Part shown: positions 45,319-54,873 of the stretch, one piece after another | Position numbering within the stretch: the stretch's first letter is position 1 | Layout of the letters: the number at the start of each line of letters is the position of its first letter | Source of the DNA: Pseudomaricurvus sp. HS19 | GTDB taxonomy: Bacteria; Pseudomonadota; Gammaproteobacteria; Pseudomonadales; Cellvibrionaceae | NCBI RefSeq assembly: GCF_009857815.1 | Contig: NZ_WVVW01000001.1 | Span: 620,001 to 684,000, forward strand | Length of the DNA: 64,000 nt | Reading direction: 5' to 3' | Position numbers and translations under genes: made by a program | Notes under the pieces: model-generated | Database searches by the model: none | What the model was told of the DNA's origin: nothing | Seen by the model: the letters and a program-made list of their open reading frames with translations, nothing else

Positions 45319-46068
45319 TTAATTCAGCAAAAATTTTGCGTACACAGGGCAGTGATCAGAGAGGGTTTCCCACGGCTTGCCGTGCAACACTTCACACTGT
45401 TCCAGATAGAGGTTTTTGTAGTAAATCCGGTCCAGACTCAAGGCCGGTTGCAGGGAGGGAAACGTGGCCTGCAGGCGACCAAACTTCTGCTGGGTGGCCT
45501 CCTTGACACCGAACTTGCGCTGCAGGTAGCGATGAATGCGCCGGCTCCAGTCATTCATGTCACCCATTAAAATCACCGGGTCGGAGGGTGAGAGTTGTTG
45601 CAGCCAGCGCCCAAGCTTCTGGGTCTGGCGCCACTGCTCATAGGGTAAAAAACCCATGTGTACGCAGGCGACCTGAATGGCGCGGTGGCCCGGTACCTGG
45701 ATGCGGCCATGCAGAAGGCCCCGTTGGGAGAAACGCCACTGACTGATGTCCTGGTTGAAGACACTGAGGAACGGGTGTTTGCTCAGCAACGCGTTGCCGT
45801 GATGCCCCTCCTGGTAAATGGCGTTTTTACCGTAGCTGTAGTGATCCCAGACGGAATCGGCGAGATACTCGAAATGGGCTTCACGATGCCAGTTGTCAAT
45901 GCGGCTGGCATGGCCGTGGTGTTCGCCCTGTACCTCCTGCAGTGCCACCAGGTCGGCGCCGGTAGCGCGGATCGATTGGCGAATGGCGTCCAGCACGTAG
46001 TCCCGGTTGCCGAGACTGAAGCCCTTGTGAATGTTGTAGGTCAGGCAGCTGATTGAAGGGTGTTCCAT
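45319..46068 (-). CDS. Endonuclease/exonuclease/phosphatase family protein (YbhP-like)
   Basis: A 249-residue EEP-fold protein: SCLTYNIHKGFSLGN, the metal-binding Glu in LVALQEVQGEHHG, the Asp/Asn in ILMGDMNDW, and the terminal Ser-Asp-His in TLSDHCPVYAKF. Members cleave phosphodiesters of nucleic acids or lipids. It is directly downstream of clsB (3 bp), the same order as clsB-ybhP in E. coli, so it may act on a phospholipid. Confidence 0.88.
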   Translation of the reverse strand: MEHPSISCLTYNIHKGFSLGNRDYVLDAIRQSIRATGADLVALQEVQGEHHGHASRIDNWHREAHFEYLADSVWDHYSYGKNAIYQEGHHGNALLSKHPFLSVFNQDISQWRFSQRGLLHGRIQVPGHRAIQVACVHMGFLPYEQWRQTQKLGRWLQQLSPSDPVILMGDMNDWSRRIHRYLQRKFGVKEATQQKFGRLQATFPSLQPALSLDRIYYKNLYLEQCEVLHGKPWETLSDHCPVYAKFLLN

Positions 46069-46071
46069 GGT

Positions 46072-47232
46072 TTACATCCAGTAGCGCAGGGAGCGGGCAA
46101 TCAGGCCCGGCAGTAGATTCAGGCTGCGGGAGTGTGATGCAGCGGTGGTGACTTCGCGCGAATATTCAAGATCCCGCGCAAACCAGGCCTGCAGTTGGGC
46201 CTTGCTGTCAGCCTGGTGTAAAAACAGGTCCAGCTCCAGGTCGTGCAGGTAACTGCGGTGATTGAAGTTGGTACTGCCGAGGATGTGCTGGTCATCAATG
46301 ATCAGCAGCTTCGCGTGCAGTACCTCCGGCAGGTATTCGAATACCCGCACGCCGGCGCTGAGCAGATCCTTGTAGTAAGTAGCGGTCAGCAGCGGGAACA
46401 GGTGAATGTCGGATCGCGCTGGTACCAGAATCCGTACATCGACGCCGCGGGAGGCGCTTCGTTTCAAGGCCCTGACCACTTTGGCGGAGGGGGCAAAGTA
46501 GGCGCTCATTACCCAGACCCGTGAGCGGGCGCGACGAATACGATTCACCAGCTGCAGGTTTTTGCGCCGCCGGGCCCAGCGTGTGAGGTTGTGCCAGTAA
46601 CGGCGGAGGGGATGCTTAACCGCGGAGAATTTACGCCTTTCCCAGAGCGCGCTGAAATCGGTTTGCAGTTCTGCCACAAGCGGGCCTGTCAGGCGCACCC
46701 CGTAGTCGTGCCAGTTGGCTCCGCCCTGTTCATCGCTCAGATGCACAGCGGCGATGTTCAGGCTACCGGTCCAGAGCGCTGTGCCATCGATGACGATCAG
46801 TTTACGGTGGTCACGGCGATTGATCTTGCGCAGAAAGTAGAGTGCTTTGTCGAGTACGCCACCACGGCGCAGGGAGCGCCGGTAGTGGGACAGCTGCCAG
46901 GGCAGGGGGTGATAGATACGTACATCGCCACCGGCATCTTCGAGACGCTGACTGATACTGTTGGCGTGCAGCGAACTGCCTATGCCGTCCATCAGTAAGC
47001 GTACGCGGACGCCCCGTCGGGCGGCGTCCACCAGGGCCTGCAGAATCTTTTCGCCGAGGGTGTCGAGCTGGAAGATATAAACTTCGATATCAATGCTGTG
47101 ACGTGCAGTCGCCAACTCCTGCAATAACTGGCGAAAGTAACTGTCGCCGCCGTCAAACAGCTGTTCCGTGGATTGGCGGGTGAATGACAGCTCCTGATCG
47201 CCGCTCTTATTTACCGCCGTGGGATGGCTCAT
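46072..47232 (-). CDS. clsB: Cardiolipin synthase B-like phospholipase D family protein
   Basis: A 386-residue protein with two HKD (PLD) motifs: HRKLIVIDGTALWTGSLNIA (about 141-160) and HAKLLIIDDQHILGSTNFN (about 310-330). ClsB makes cardiolipin or phosphatidylglycerol from phospholipids. There is no strong N-terminal membrane segment, as in ClsB and unlike ClsA. Its start overlaps a small upstream gene by 26 bp, and the YbhP-like gene follows after 3 bp. Confidence 0.9.
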   Translation of the reverse strand: MSHPTAVNKSGDQELSFTRQSTEQLFDGGDSYFRQLLQELATARHSIDIEVYIFQLDTLGEKILQALVDAARRGVRVRLLMDGIGSSLHANSISQRLEDAGGDVRIYHPLPWQLSHYRRSLRRGGVLDKALYFLRKINRRDHRKLIVIDGTALWTGSLNIAAVHLSDEQGGANWHDYGVRLTGPLVAELQTDFSALWERRKFSAVKHPLRRYWHNLTRWARRRKNLQLVNRIRRARSRVWVMSAYFAPSAKVVRALKRSASRGVDVRILVPARSDIHLFPLLTATYYKDLLSAGVRVFEYLPEVLHAKLLIIDDQHILGSTNFNHRSYLHDLELDLFLHQADSKAQLQAWFARDLEYSREVTTAASHSRSLNLLPGLIARSLRYWM

Positions 47233-47473
47233 CGATGATGATCAGGCCATCAAGACAGGTAATGCGGATGCCATCGAGCCGCGGGTGTTTGTCGGACCTG
47301 AGTCGTTCGGCCATCTCAGCCGTATCCAGCAGTACAGTGCCAAGGTGCAGCACTCGTACCGCGACACCGCCGCAGCCGCTGTGCGTGAGCAGGTCGCGCA
47401 ATTGCAGGCTGTTGACTTCGTAGCGACCGCTGGGAAATTGTTCGTGTAACTCCACAAATTTATCGTACTGCAT
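47207..47473 (-). CDS. Hypothetical small protein upstream of clsB
   Basis: An 88-residue soluble protein with two Cys in LLTHSGCGGVAVR and TCLDGLIIID. AAGGAG lies before the ATG at 47473. It overlaps the clsB start by 26 bp, suggesting translational coupling. I do not recognise it; it has no membrane segment and may regulate ClsB or be unrelated. Confidence 0.6.
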   Translation of the reverse strand: MQYDKFVELHEQFPSGRYEVNSLQLRDLLTHSGCGGVAVRVLHLGTVLLDTAEMAERLRSDKHPRLDGIRITCLDGLIIIDEPSHGGK

Positions 47474-47623
47474 GCATACTCCTTGGCGGACCGGGAGATT
47501 TGATTGTTCCCGGTGGCTGGCTGCATCCGGGTGTCAGTGTTGATACTGATACAGACCCGGGTAAACCTTGTTGATATAGTGCAACCGTTTTTATTGTTGC
47601 CGGTGTGGCGGAGACGAAACGCC

Positions 47624-48373
47624 TTGAATTACTCCTTGCTTGATCATAATGCCGATTTTGTCGTCGTCAACAAAGGGTCGTCGATTGAGGTGCACAATCC
47701 CCAGCACCCGGATACGCAAGCGGGCGTCTCTGGCGACCACGGATTACTGGCTCAAGTCGCCCGTGACTTGGGTCTGGAGCGGGTCTACCCCGTGCACCGG
47801 CTCGACCGGGGCACCAGCGGAGTTATGATCATGGCCTGCCACGCTGCCGCCAACCGGCAGTTGTCGATGGCGTTTGCCGCCCGTCAGGTGCAGAAATTCT
47901 ATCTCGCCGTCAGTGACTCCAGGCCGGCGAAAAAACAGGGACTGGTAGCGGGTGACATGGAGAAAGCCCGGCGTGGCAGCTGGAAGCTGGCGCAGTCCCG
48001 CCACAATCCGGCGGCGACGCAGTTTTTCAGTAAATCTCTGGGCGGCGGAAAGCGGCTTTTCCTGCTCAAACCCTGTACAGGCAAGACCCATCAGCTGCGG
48101 GTAATGATGAAGGCCATCGGTGCACCCATTCTCGGGGATAGCCGCTACGGTGGCAGCGCTGCAGATCGTATGTACCTGCACGCCTGGCAACTGCAGTTCC
48201 CGTGGCAGGGACAAGCCCGTGGTTATGCGGCGTTGCCGGAGTCCGGGGCATGGGTTGGGGATGTTAGCCTGACAGAAGCGCTGGCCGAGTGGCAGGAACC
48301 GATGAACCTGAGCTGGCCGAAATTACCGCCCGGGCTGGTGATTACCAGTGAAGGCGCAGGAAAAGAGGAGTAA
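47624..48373 (+). CDS. RluA-family pseudouridine synthase
   Basis: A 249-residue pseudouridine synthase with the catalytic Asp in VHRLDRGTSGVMIM and the KTHQLRVMMKAIGAPILGD segment. No S4 domain is present. I choose TTG at 47624 because GGAG lies upstream at a normal distance; an in-frame ATG at 47504 and a GTG at 47603 are alternatives. The target RNA (tRNA or 23S rRNA) cannot be told. Confidence 0.82.
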   Translation: MNYSLLDHNADFVVVNKGSSIEVHNPQHPDTQAGVSGDHGLLAQVARDLGLERVYPVHRLDRGTSGVMIMACHAAANRQLSMAFAARQVQKFYLAVSDSRPAKKQGLVAGDMEKARRGSWKLAQSRHNPAATQFFSKSLGGGKRLFLLKPCTGKTHQLRVMMKAIGAPILGDSRYGGSAADRMYLHAWQLQFPWQGQARGYAALPESGAWVGDVSLTEALAEWQEPMNLSWPKLPPGLVITSEGAGKEE

Positions 48374-48375
48374 TT

Positions 48376-48397
48376 AGCGGGGGAGCAAGCCCCCGCT
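48376..48397. terminator. Hairpin between convergent genes
   Basis: A perfect 8-bp stem AGCGGGGG / CCCCCGCT follows the pseudouridine synthase stop. No T-run on either strand; a weak or rho-dependent terminator at best. Confidence 0.4.
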
Positions 48398-48422
48398 GAG
48401 AGGTCACGGGGAAGGATCCCTG

Positions 48423-48704
48423 TTACTCGTACAGGCAGAGGTAGGCGCTCTCAACCACGGCCGTGACCTTGAAGCTCTGGTTGGCTTCCACTTCGAAGGT
48501 TTCGCCCTGGGAGAAGGTCTGCCAATCAGCAGCGCCAGGCAGCAGCACGCGCAGCTGGCCGGAGGTGACGGTCATATACTCTTTCTGGGAGGTACCAAAC
48601 TCATAGTCCCCCTGGGCCATAACACCGATGGTGGCGGGCAGGGTTTCGGTCTGGAATGCAATGGATTTTACCTTGCCATCAAAGTATTCGTTGGTTTTGA
48701 ACAT
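48423..48704 (-). CDS. ppnP: Pyrimidine/purine nucleoside phosphorylase PpnP
   Basis: A 93-residue cupin-fold protein, full family length: [53 protein letters not shown] and the ending YLCLYE. PpnP (YaiE) phosphorolyses many purine and pyrimidine nucleosides. Alone between its neighbours. Confidence 0.95.
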   Translation of the reverse strand: MFKTNEYFDGKVKSIAFQTETLPATIGVMAQGDYEFGTSQKEYMTVTSGQLRVLLPGAADWQTFSQGETFEVEANQSFKVTAVVESAYLCLYE

Positions 48705-48894
48705 GGTTTGGGTACCTGCAAATAAAGGCCGGTTGTCCGCAGCTGGCGGCCCCCGGCATAAGTGAGGCGGCGATTATAAGGACGGCGGGGCGGCTCAGCA
48801 ATGCCGCCGGCGCTGTCCGTCGGTTGCAATCCGGGGGCTTACGTGTAGTCTGGGGCGACATTCAGCCGCCTTCGTTGAACACAGGCCAGACAGT

Positions 48895-49470
48895 ATGCAC
48901 AACCCGTTTCTGGAGCCGTTACAGCAACTGTTGCTCCAAAACCCCCAACGACAGTGGACCGAACATGAACTGCTGCTGGGGATGGTTCAGCAAGGCCTGC
49001 TGGACCCCGCCTACGGCCGCGATTCGATGGCACTGTTCCATGCCCACTTCCTTACCATGAATGCCCTCTACCAGCTGCGCACCATGCTCTGGAACGAACA
49101 GCAGTGGTCGCTGCTGATCACGCCCCTGGAAATTCGTCTGCAGAGCACCGGCAGCGGAGAGGGGATACTTGCTGGTGACACCGCTGACGAAAGGCTCGCT
49201 CAGTACTACCTGGATTGGTCCAACTTCCAGCGCGCCGACCGGCGCTCCATCGGCGAAATGTTGCAGGAGTTCTGGCGGCGATTTGTACGTCCACCGGGTC
49301 GCGAGAGCGCTCTCCAGGTTCTGGGCTTACAGGACCCGGTGAGTGATGGTGAAATTCGTCAGCGCTACCGCCAGCGGGTAATGGAGTGTCATCCGGATCG
49401 AGGTGGCAGTGTCGATGATATGGTGGCGCTCAATCGTGCCATGGAGACCCTGCGGCATCCGCGCAACTGA
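48895..49470 (+). CDS. DnaJ-related co-chaperone
   Basis: A 191-residue protein with an N-terminal DNAJ-related domain (LEPLQQLLLQNPQRQWTEHELL, LFHAHFLTMNALYQLR) and a C-terminal truncated J domain (about 135-190) with the HPD motif in MECHPDRGG. J proteins stimulate DnaK. A gene for a spermidine synthase-like enzyme follows after 9 bp and may be in the same operon. Confidence 0.88.
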   Translation: MHNPFLEPLQQLLLQNPQRQWTEHELLLGMVQQGLLDPAYGRDSMALFHAHFLTMNALYQLRTMLWNEQQWSLLITPLEIRLQSTGSGEGILAGDTADERLAQYYLDWSNFQRADRRSIGEMLQEFWRRFVRPPGRESALQVLGLQDPVSDGEIRQRYRQRVMECHPDRGGSVDDMVALNRAMETLRHPRN

Positions 49471-49479
49471 CCTGGACCT

Positions 49480-50232
49480 ATGACAATTCTCTGGCACAAG
49501 AACGAAGCCGGCACCCGCTATGAGGTGCGCAGGGCGGGTAATGCCTTACGGCTCTACAGTAACGGTGTTTTCCATAGCCAATACAACCCTGTACAACCGG
49601 TGGCTGGCTCTGTCTGGGACATGTTGCTGGTGCCTGCATTTCTGGCCAGGAACGGGCGTCCCGGGCGGGTGCTGGTTCTGGGCGTGGGCGGTGGGGCAGT
49701 GATCCGGCAGTTGAACGACTTCCTGCAGCCCGACCTGATTGTGGGTGTGGAGCTGAATCCGGTACATCTGCATGTGGCGAAACGCTTTTTTGGCGTAACC
49801 CAGGCTAATGTCACCCTGTTGCAGGCGGACGCCCTGCAGTGGTTACGTCATTACCGGGGGCCGGCCTTTGATCTGGTGGTGGATGACCTGTTCGGCGAGT
49901 GTAATGGCCAGCCGCAGCGAGCCATTGCCGCCGACCAGGGCTGGGCCGAGTCTCTGGACCGGCTTGTCAGTCCGCAGGGCGCCCTGGTTTCCAATTTCGA
50001 CAGCACCCTGGCACTGCGTCGGAGTCACTGGTGCCGGGACCCGTCGCAGCTGTTGCGGTGGTCGCAGGCTCGGGTGCTGAGCACCGCAGCCTTCGAAAAC
50101 CGGATGTTGGTCCTGAGCCGGGAATACTGCTGTGACGACGAGTGGCAGCAGCGTATGGCGGCGCAGCACCCGTCGCTGGATCGCAGTCGTCGCAGTTGTC
50201 CGCTTAACTACGTTTCTCACCCGCTATGGTAG
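49480..50232 (+). CDS. Spermidine synthase-like methyltransferase-fold protein
   Basis: A 250-residue Rossmann-fold protein. The nucleotide motif VLVLGVGGGAVIRQL, VGVELNPVHLHVAK and the Asp pair in DLVVDDLFGE resemble spermidine synthase. It lacks the N-terminal beta domain and the complete polyamine gate, so a true spermidine synthase role is doubtful. Follows the DnaJ-related gene by 9 bp. Confidence 0.75.
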   Translation: MTILWHKNEAGTRYEVRRAGNALRLYSNGVFHSQYNPVQPVAGSVWDMLLVPAFLARNGRPGRVLVLGVGGGAVIRQLNDFLQPDLIVGVELNPVHLHVAKRFFGVTQANVTLLQADALQWLRHYRGPAFDLVVDDLFGECNGQPQRAIAADQGWAESLDRLVSPQGALVSNFDSTLALRRSHWCRDPSQLLRWSQARVLSTAAFENRMLVLSREYCCDDEWQQRMAAQHPSLDRSRRSCPLNYVSHPLW

Positions 50233-50292
50233 AACGGTTGGTGGGCGGGATGCCGGAACGTGGCGGACAGGGTTGTCAGTGTGACGACCCGC

Positions 50293-51360
50293 TCAGAGCG
50301 GCTGGCTGAGTCGCACCACCTTGAATTGACGATCATTGGCCAGAATCTCTGCCTTGCGGAAATAGTCCAGGGCCAGAGTTTCCAGTGCAATAAACTGGTT
50401 CACCACCAGCAACGCGTGAGCACTCTGTTGGGTGCGATCCAGCAGACATGCAGTTTGACGCAGGAAGGTCCTGGTCAGCTCACTGCTGGTGTCAAACCCC
50501 TGGTGAAAGGGTGGATTGCAGAGCACAACTTCAAAGCGTGAGCTGATCTGCTGGCCGCAGTCATCCGCACTGAGTGCAACCTCAAGACCGGCGTTACGGA
50601 AATTGGCTTCCGCACATTGTATCGCCGCAGCATTGTTGTCGGTGGCGGCGCGACTCGTGATGGGCCAGTGGCGGGTGCGCAGGGTCAGGTAGCCATAGCC
50701 ACAGCCAAGATCCACCAGGCTTACCGGAAAACCACTCTTTTCATAGAGTGTCTCAGCGGTATCCATCAGCAGGCGACTGCCCTGATCTTCCTTGTTCCAG
50801 CCGTAGACGCCGGGTTTCGACAGCACGGTAACCGGTGTCGCACCATCGAGTTCCAGCACGGCTCGCAGGCGGCGGTAATCCTTGTCATCCAGCTGTTGCT
50901 CCGGTAGCCAGTCGCTGTGTTTGACCAGTTCGGCACTGTAACAGTTGCCGGATTTACGCGCGGCCTGGCGATCGCCAAACAGTTTGCCGGCTTTTTCGAC
51001 GTAGCCTTTGATACCCTCGTTCTTTTCACCTGCCAGCCACAGCTTGCCGCCGTGTTTCAGCAGCCGCCAGGCCTGGTTTATAACGTGATGTACGACAGGC
51101 CTCTCTTTGGAAACCCGGTACACCACCTGATCCAGTGTCCCATCAGCAAAGTTGCTGAAGTCAAAATCGCTGAAGCTGCATTCCAGTCCGCGATTGTTGG
51201 CTGACTGTTGCAGGTCAAAACGGTTGGTGACCAGCAGCAGCTGGTTGTGGGGGGCAACTGCTGATACGTCGGCGGTTACATTTTCATCCGCAACCCAGAG
51301 GGTTTTGGCCTGCGCATTGCGCAGGGCCGGGGCGATCAGGGACAGGCTGTTGTCGGTCAT
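50293..51360 (-). CDS. rsmC: 16S rRNA guanine-N2 methyltransferase RsmC-like
   Basis: A 355-residue duplicated methyltransferase. The N-terminal half is degenerate, as in RsmC/RlmG; the C-terminal half has the SAM motif LVDLGCGYGYLTL and the catalytic VVLCNPPFHQG. The linker KPGVYGWNKEDQGSRLLMDT matches RsmC (DxGSxLLL), which modifies G1207 of 16S rRNA; the paralogue RlmG cannot be excluded. Confidence 0.85.
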   Translation of the reverse strand: MTDNSLSLIAPALRNAQAKTLWVADENVTADVSAVAPHNQLLLVTNRFDLQQSANNRGLECSFSDFDFSNFADGTLDQVVYRVSKERPVVHHVINQAWRLLKHGGKLWLAGEKNEGIKGYVEKAGKLFGDRQAARKSGNCYSAELVKHSDWLPEQQLDDKDYRRLRAVLELDGATPVTVLSKPGVYGWNKEDQGSRLLMDTAETLYEKSGFPVSLVDLGCGYGYLTLRTRHWPITSRAATDNNAAAIQCAEANFRNAGLEVALSADDCGQQISSRFEVVLCNPPFHQGFDTSSELTRTFLRQTACLLDRTQQSAHALLVVNQFIALETLALDYFRKAEILANDRQFKVVRLSQPL

Positions 51361-51384
51361 GTGATGGCTTGCTGTTGCGAAAAG

Positions 51385-52083
51385 TCAGTGGGCGCCGACG
51401 CTGGCGATTTCGGTCTCAGACAGCGGGCGATAGTCACCTTCGGCCAGCTCTTCTTCCAGTACGATGTCACCCACCTGCAGCCGATGCAACTCCTCCACGC
51501 GGTTGCCAACAGCGGCAAACATGCGCTTTACCTGATGGTACTTGCCTTCACTGATGGTGAGTAGGCATTCGTTGGTGTACAGCTGTTGCAGGGTGGCGGG
51601 CTGGGTGGGCTTGAATTCGCCTTCCAGCATCACACCTTCGGCGAAGCGCGTGGCGGTGTCCGGTGTGATGTCTTCGGCCAGGGTCACATGGTAGGTTTTG
51701 TTGCAGTCACGGCGGGGGCTGGTGACGGCGTGGTTCCACTGGCCGTCATCGGTAATCAGCACCAGCCCGGTGGTGTCGATATCCAGGCGGCCGGCGATCT
51801 GCAGCTTGTCCTTGTTGGGCTCATCCAGCAGCTCCAGTACCGTGGGGTGTTCCCGGTCCTGGGTGACACAGACATAGCCTTTGGGCTTGTGCAGCATAAA
51901 GTAACGTGGTCCGGGGGCCTGCAGGGGTTCGCCTTCCAGGGTCACCACGCTGTCTTCGGCAACCTGCAGTGCGGCATCCTTGGTGACCTCGTCGTCCACG
52001 CTCACCAGACCGCTGCGCAACAGGCGTTTCACCTCTTTGCGGGAGAGGTCGGTGACCTGACTGATGTATTTATCCAGGCGCAT
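51385..52083 (-). CDS. rsuA: 16S rRNA pseudouridine516 synthase RsuA
   Basis: A 232-residue enzyme with an N-terminal S4 domain (MRLDKYISQVTDLSRKEVKR) and the catalytic Asp in AGRLDIDTTGLVLITDDG. The ends KYHQVKRMFAAVGNRVEELHR and GDYRPLSETEI match RsuA. The start at 52083 has AGGAG; a longer frame lacks similarity. It overlaps truC by 14 bp. Confidence 0.92.
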   Translation of the reverse strand: MRLDKYISQVTDLSRKEVKRLLRSGLVSVDDEVTKDAALQVAEDSVVTLEGEPLQAPGPRYFMLHKPKGYVCVTQDREHPTVLELLDEPNKDKLQIAGRLDIDTTGLVLITDDGQWNHAVTSPRRDCNKTYHVTLAEDITPDTATRFAEGVMLEGEFKPTQPATLQQLYTNECLLTISEGKYHQVKRMFAAVGNRVEELHRLQVGDIVLEEELAEGDYRPLSETEIASVGAH

Positions 52084-52858
52084 GCTGGTCTCCTGTTGGG
52101 TGGGTGGTGTGGTTTCCGAGCCAGGCTTCGGGCAGCGTCGGCAGCCAGCCAAAACGATCCAGCAGGCGCTGCATGGTGGCATCCAGTGGCGCATCGAGCT
52201 GCAGCGGGGCACCGGTCAGGGGGTGCTGCAGGCAAAGCCGGGCGGCATGCAGCAACAGGCGGGGGGCATCCAGGTGATCGCGAAAATAGCGGTTGTGGCG
52301 CCCGCGGCCATGTTTGGCATCACCGATGATCGGGTGATTGATGTGTTTCAGGTGGCGACGTATCTGGTGCTTGCGGCCGCTGAGGGGCAGGCACTCCACC
52401 AGCGCATAGCGACTCTGGGGGTAGCCTTCAATGCTGACCGGCAGTTCGCAGTGGGCGAGGGTGCGGTAGCGGGTCTGTGCCTCCTTTGCCGGCTTATCTG
52501 CCTGTGCCTTACGGTCGGCGATCTTGTCCGGCTCTTCCCGCAATGGGTGATCGATCAGGCCTGCCTCCGGCGGAAAACCCCTGACCACCGCCAGGTAATG
52601 TTTTTGCACGCTGTGGGCGGCGAACTGCTCGCTAAGGGCCCGGGCACTTTCGGGACTGAACGTAAAAAGCAGTACCCCGGAGGTGGGCTTGTCCAGCCGG
52701 TGTACCGGGTAAACGTGGCGACCACACTGGTCCCGTACCATCTGCAGCGCAAAGCGGGTTTCGTGGCGGTCGATCATACTGCGGTGCACCAGCAGGCCTG
52801 AAGGCTTGTTGACGGCTATCAGTGTGTCGTCCTGATAGATTACAGGCAGGGCTTGCAT
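52070..52858 (-). CDS. truC: tRNA pseudouridine65 synthase TruC
   Basis: A 262-residue pseudouridine synthase without an S4 domain: IYQDDTLIAVNKPSGLLVHRS, the catalytic Asp in YPVHRLDKPTSGVLL, and LSGRKHQIRRHLKHINHPIIGD. TruC modifies U65 of tRNA-Ile and tRNA-Asp. It overlaps the next gene (rsuA), so the two RNA-modification enzymes form an operon. Confidence 0.93.
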   Translation of the reverse strand: MQALPVIYQDDTLIAVNKPSGLLVHRSMIDRHETRFALQMVRDQCGRHVYPVHRLDKPTSGVLLFTFSPESARALSEQFAAHSVQKHYLAVVRGFPPEAGLIDHPLREEPDKIADRKAQADKPAKEAQTRYRTLAHCELPVSIEGYPQSRYALVECLPLSGRKHQIRRHLKHINHPIIGDAKHGRGRHNRYFRDHLDAPRLLLHAARLCLQHPLTGAPLQLDAPLDATMQRLLDRFGWLPTLPEAWLGNHTTHPTGDQHAPG

Positions 52859-52921
52859 GGTGGCGTAAACCGCGGTGGGGAGGGTAAGGAGCAGGGGGCA
52901 TATCTGCCCCCTGGAATCGGA

Positions 52922-53767
52922 TCAGCCGATCTTGCGTTCACCGGAATCAACAGATTGATAGATCAGGGTGTTGATGGTCATGGGACCCACACCGCCGGGA
53001 ACAGGGGTATAGGCGGCGACGCGCTCTTTCAGGGGCTCGAGTTCAATGTCGCCCACACCGCCCGGGTGATAGCCGGCATCGACTACTACAGCGCCATCCT
53101 TGATCCACTCCGCCTTGATGAATTCCGGTTTACCCACGGCGCCAACCACAATATCCGCCTGGCGAATGTGGTCTGCCAGGTTTTGCGTGCGGGAGTGACA
53201 GATGGTGACGGTGGCGTTGGCGCCCAGCAGCATCATGGCCATGGGTTTACCGAGAATAGGGGAGCGACCGACGACGACGGCATGTTTGCCAGCGATATCG
53301 ATGTTATAGGCTTCCAGCAGGCGCATGATGCCCTTGGGCGTCGCACAGCCATAGGCCTCTTCACCCATGCTCATGCGGCCAAAGCCGAGGCAGGTAACGC
53401 CGTCTACGTCCTTTTCCAGGGCGATGGCATCAAAACAGGCGCGCTCGTCGATCTGCTCGGGAACCGGGTGCTGCAGGAGGATGCCGTGGACGTTGGGATT
53501 GGCGTTCAATTCTTCAATTTTGGCCAGCAGTTCGTCAGTGGTGGTCTCTTCCGGCATCTCGACCTTGAGGGAGTCCATACCGATTCGGGTGCAGGCATTG
53601 CCCTTCATCTTGACGTAGGTTGCGGAAGCCGGGTCGCCGCCCACCAGGATCGTGGCCAGGATCGGGGTCTGGCCGCCGCTCTTGGCTTTCAGCTCAGCCA
53701 CACGGGCAGTCAGTTCTTGTTCCGTTTTTTGGGCCAGCGCTTTGCCGTCCAGAACCAGTGCAGTCAT
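52922..53767 (-). CDS. folD: Bifunctional methylenetetrahydrofolate dehydrogenase/cyclohydrolase FolD
   Basis: A 281-residue enzyme that interconverts methylene-, methenyl- and formyl-tetrahydrofolate. Catalytic Lys lies in [22 protein letters not shown]-type folate motif [18 protein letters not shown] motif [30 protein letters not shown] near the end. Full family length, cytoplasmic. Confidence 0.97.
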   Translation of the reverse strand: MTALVLDGKALAQKTEQELTARVAELKAKSGGQTPILATILVGGDPASATYVKMKGNACTRIGMDSLKVEMPEETTTDELLAKIEELNANPNVHGILLQHPVPEQIDERACFDAIALEKDVDGVTCLGFGRMSMGEEAYGCATPKGIMRLLEAYNIDIAGKHAVVVGRSPILGKPMAMMLLGANATVTICHSRTQNLADHIRQADIVVGAVGKPEFIKAEWIKDGAVVVDAGYHPGGVGDIELEPLKERVAAYTPVPGGVGPMTINTLIYQSVDSGERKIG

Positions 53768-54015
53768 TCAGGGTACCTGTTTGAACCGTTATTAGGGGGG
53801 TAGTATGAAAGCGCGCTATTGTCCCACAAGCTGCTCGGGGGGCCAACTGCGCAGCTTGTGGATCTGCTGTTGGCCCCGGCTTTGGCGGGTTCTGCAAATC
53901 GGCCTTTAAGTAACTGGCCAGATTGAAAATTTTTTTCACAAAAGCCGTTGACGGAAAAAGGGGCCATGGGTAATATGCGCACCTCCTCAAGGGCGACAGC
54001 ACTTGCGGAACAAGT

Positions 54016-54092
<77 letters not shown>

Positions 54093-54161
54093 CTATTTCT
54101 CAGTTCGAGCCTGGGAAGGCATGAGTCTAGGGCTCAGCAGTTGCCGCAAGGCAATCCAAAA

Positions 54162-54238
54162 GCGCCCGTAGCTCAGTTGGATAGAGCATCCGCCTTCTAA
54201 GCGGATGGCCGCAGGTTCGAATCCTGCCGGGCGCGCCA
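54162..54238 (+). tRNA. tRNA-Arg (anticodon TCT)
   Basis: The acceptor GCGCCCG pairs with CGGGCGC, discriminator G, CCA encoded. The anticodon TCT is in CCTTCTAAG. The D-arm GCTCAGTTGGATAGAGC is normal. Confidence 0.97.
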
Positions 54239-54269
54239 TTTTCGGCGCGGGCCGGACACACCGTTCAAT

Positions 54270-54346
54270 GGTGGGCGTAGCTCAGTTGGTAGAGCCCTGG
54301 ATTGTGATTCCAGTCGTCGTGGGTTCAAGTCCCATCGTCCACCCCA
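54270..54346 (+). tRNA. tRNA-His (anticodon GTG)
   Basis: Acceptor GTGGGCG pairs with CGTCCAC (one G-U), with the extra G at -1 (54270) opposite discriminator C, as needed by histidyl-tRNA synthetase. The anticodon GTG is in GATTGTGATT. CCA is encoded. The ~200 bp that follow hold no gene. Confidence 0.96.
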
Positions 54347-54554
54347 TTTTCTCCCCCTTCGATTGCTATTCTTCACCGGCTTCACGCCGGCCAAGCCGTT
54401 TCTGATTATTCCTGCGCGGTCTTCAGCTATGCCCCTGTTCGCCGCTGTAGACGCACGACCTGAAGCGCATATACTTGAACTGGGCTGCAACAACCTGTTG
54501 TAGCCATCCCGTTGAGTTTTTGCGGTTCAGTTACGCAGTTGATGGAGTCAACCC

Positions 54555-54797
54555 ATGACGACAGAGCAGGAATTGCATCAGGCCCTCGCCAAATTGAAGC
54601 AGGTTATGCGCGAGGCACTGGGAGATCACGAAAGGGATCTGTTTGGTGATATTGCTACCCGCATCGCTGGTGGGCATCCGGATGAAAATGTGAAGGATGA
54701 GCTGGCGGAAAAGGCTGTGGAGTTCGAGGTATCTCACCCGACTCTGGCCAAGACCATCAAAGAAGTGATGGAAACTCTCAAGAATATGGGGGTTTAA
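54555..54797 (+). CDS. DUF4404 family protein
   Basis: An 80-residue helical, acidic protein: MTTEQELHQALAKLKQVM, an IATRIAGGHPDENVKDELAEK middle and EFEVSHPTLAKTIKEVMETL end fit DUF4404, a small family of unknown role in gammaproteobacteria. GGAG lies before the ATG. Confidence 0.75.
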   Translation: MTTEQELHQALAKLKQVMREALGDHERDLFGDIATRIAGGHPDENVKDELAEKAVEFEVSHPTLAKTIKEVMETLKNMGV

Positions 54798-54873
54798 GGG
54801 GAGTTTGAATGTGCTCCTCCCCGTTCCTTGCCCGGGGAGGAGGTCGGCTGATTCGGATGGTCAGATTAAGCGA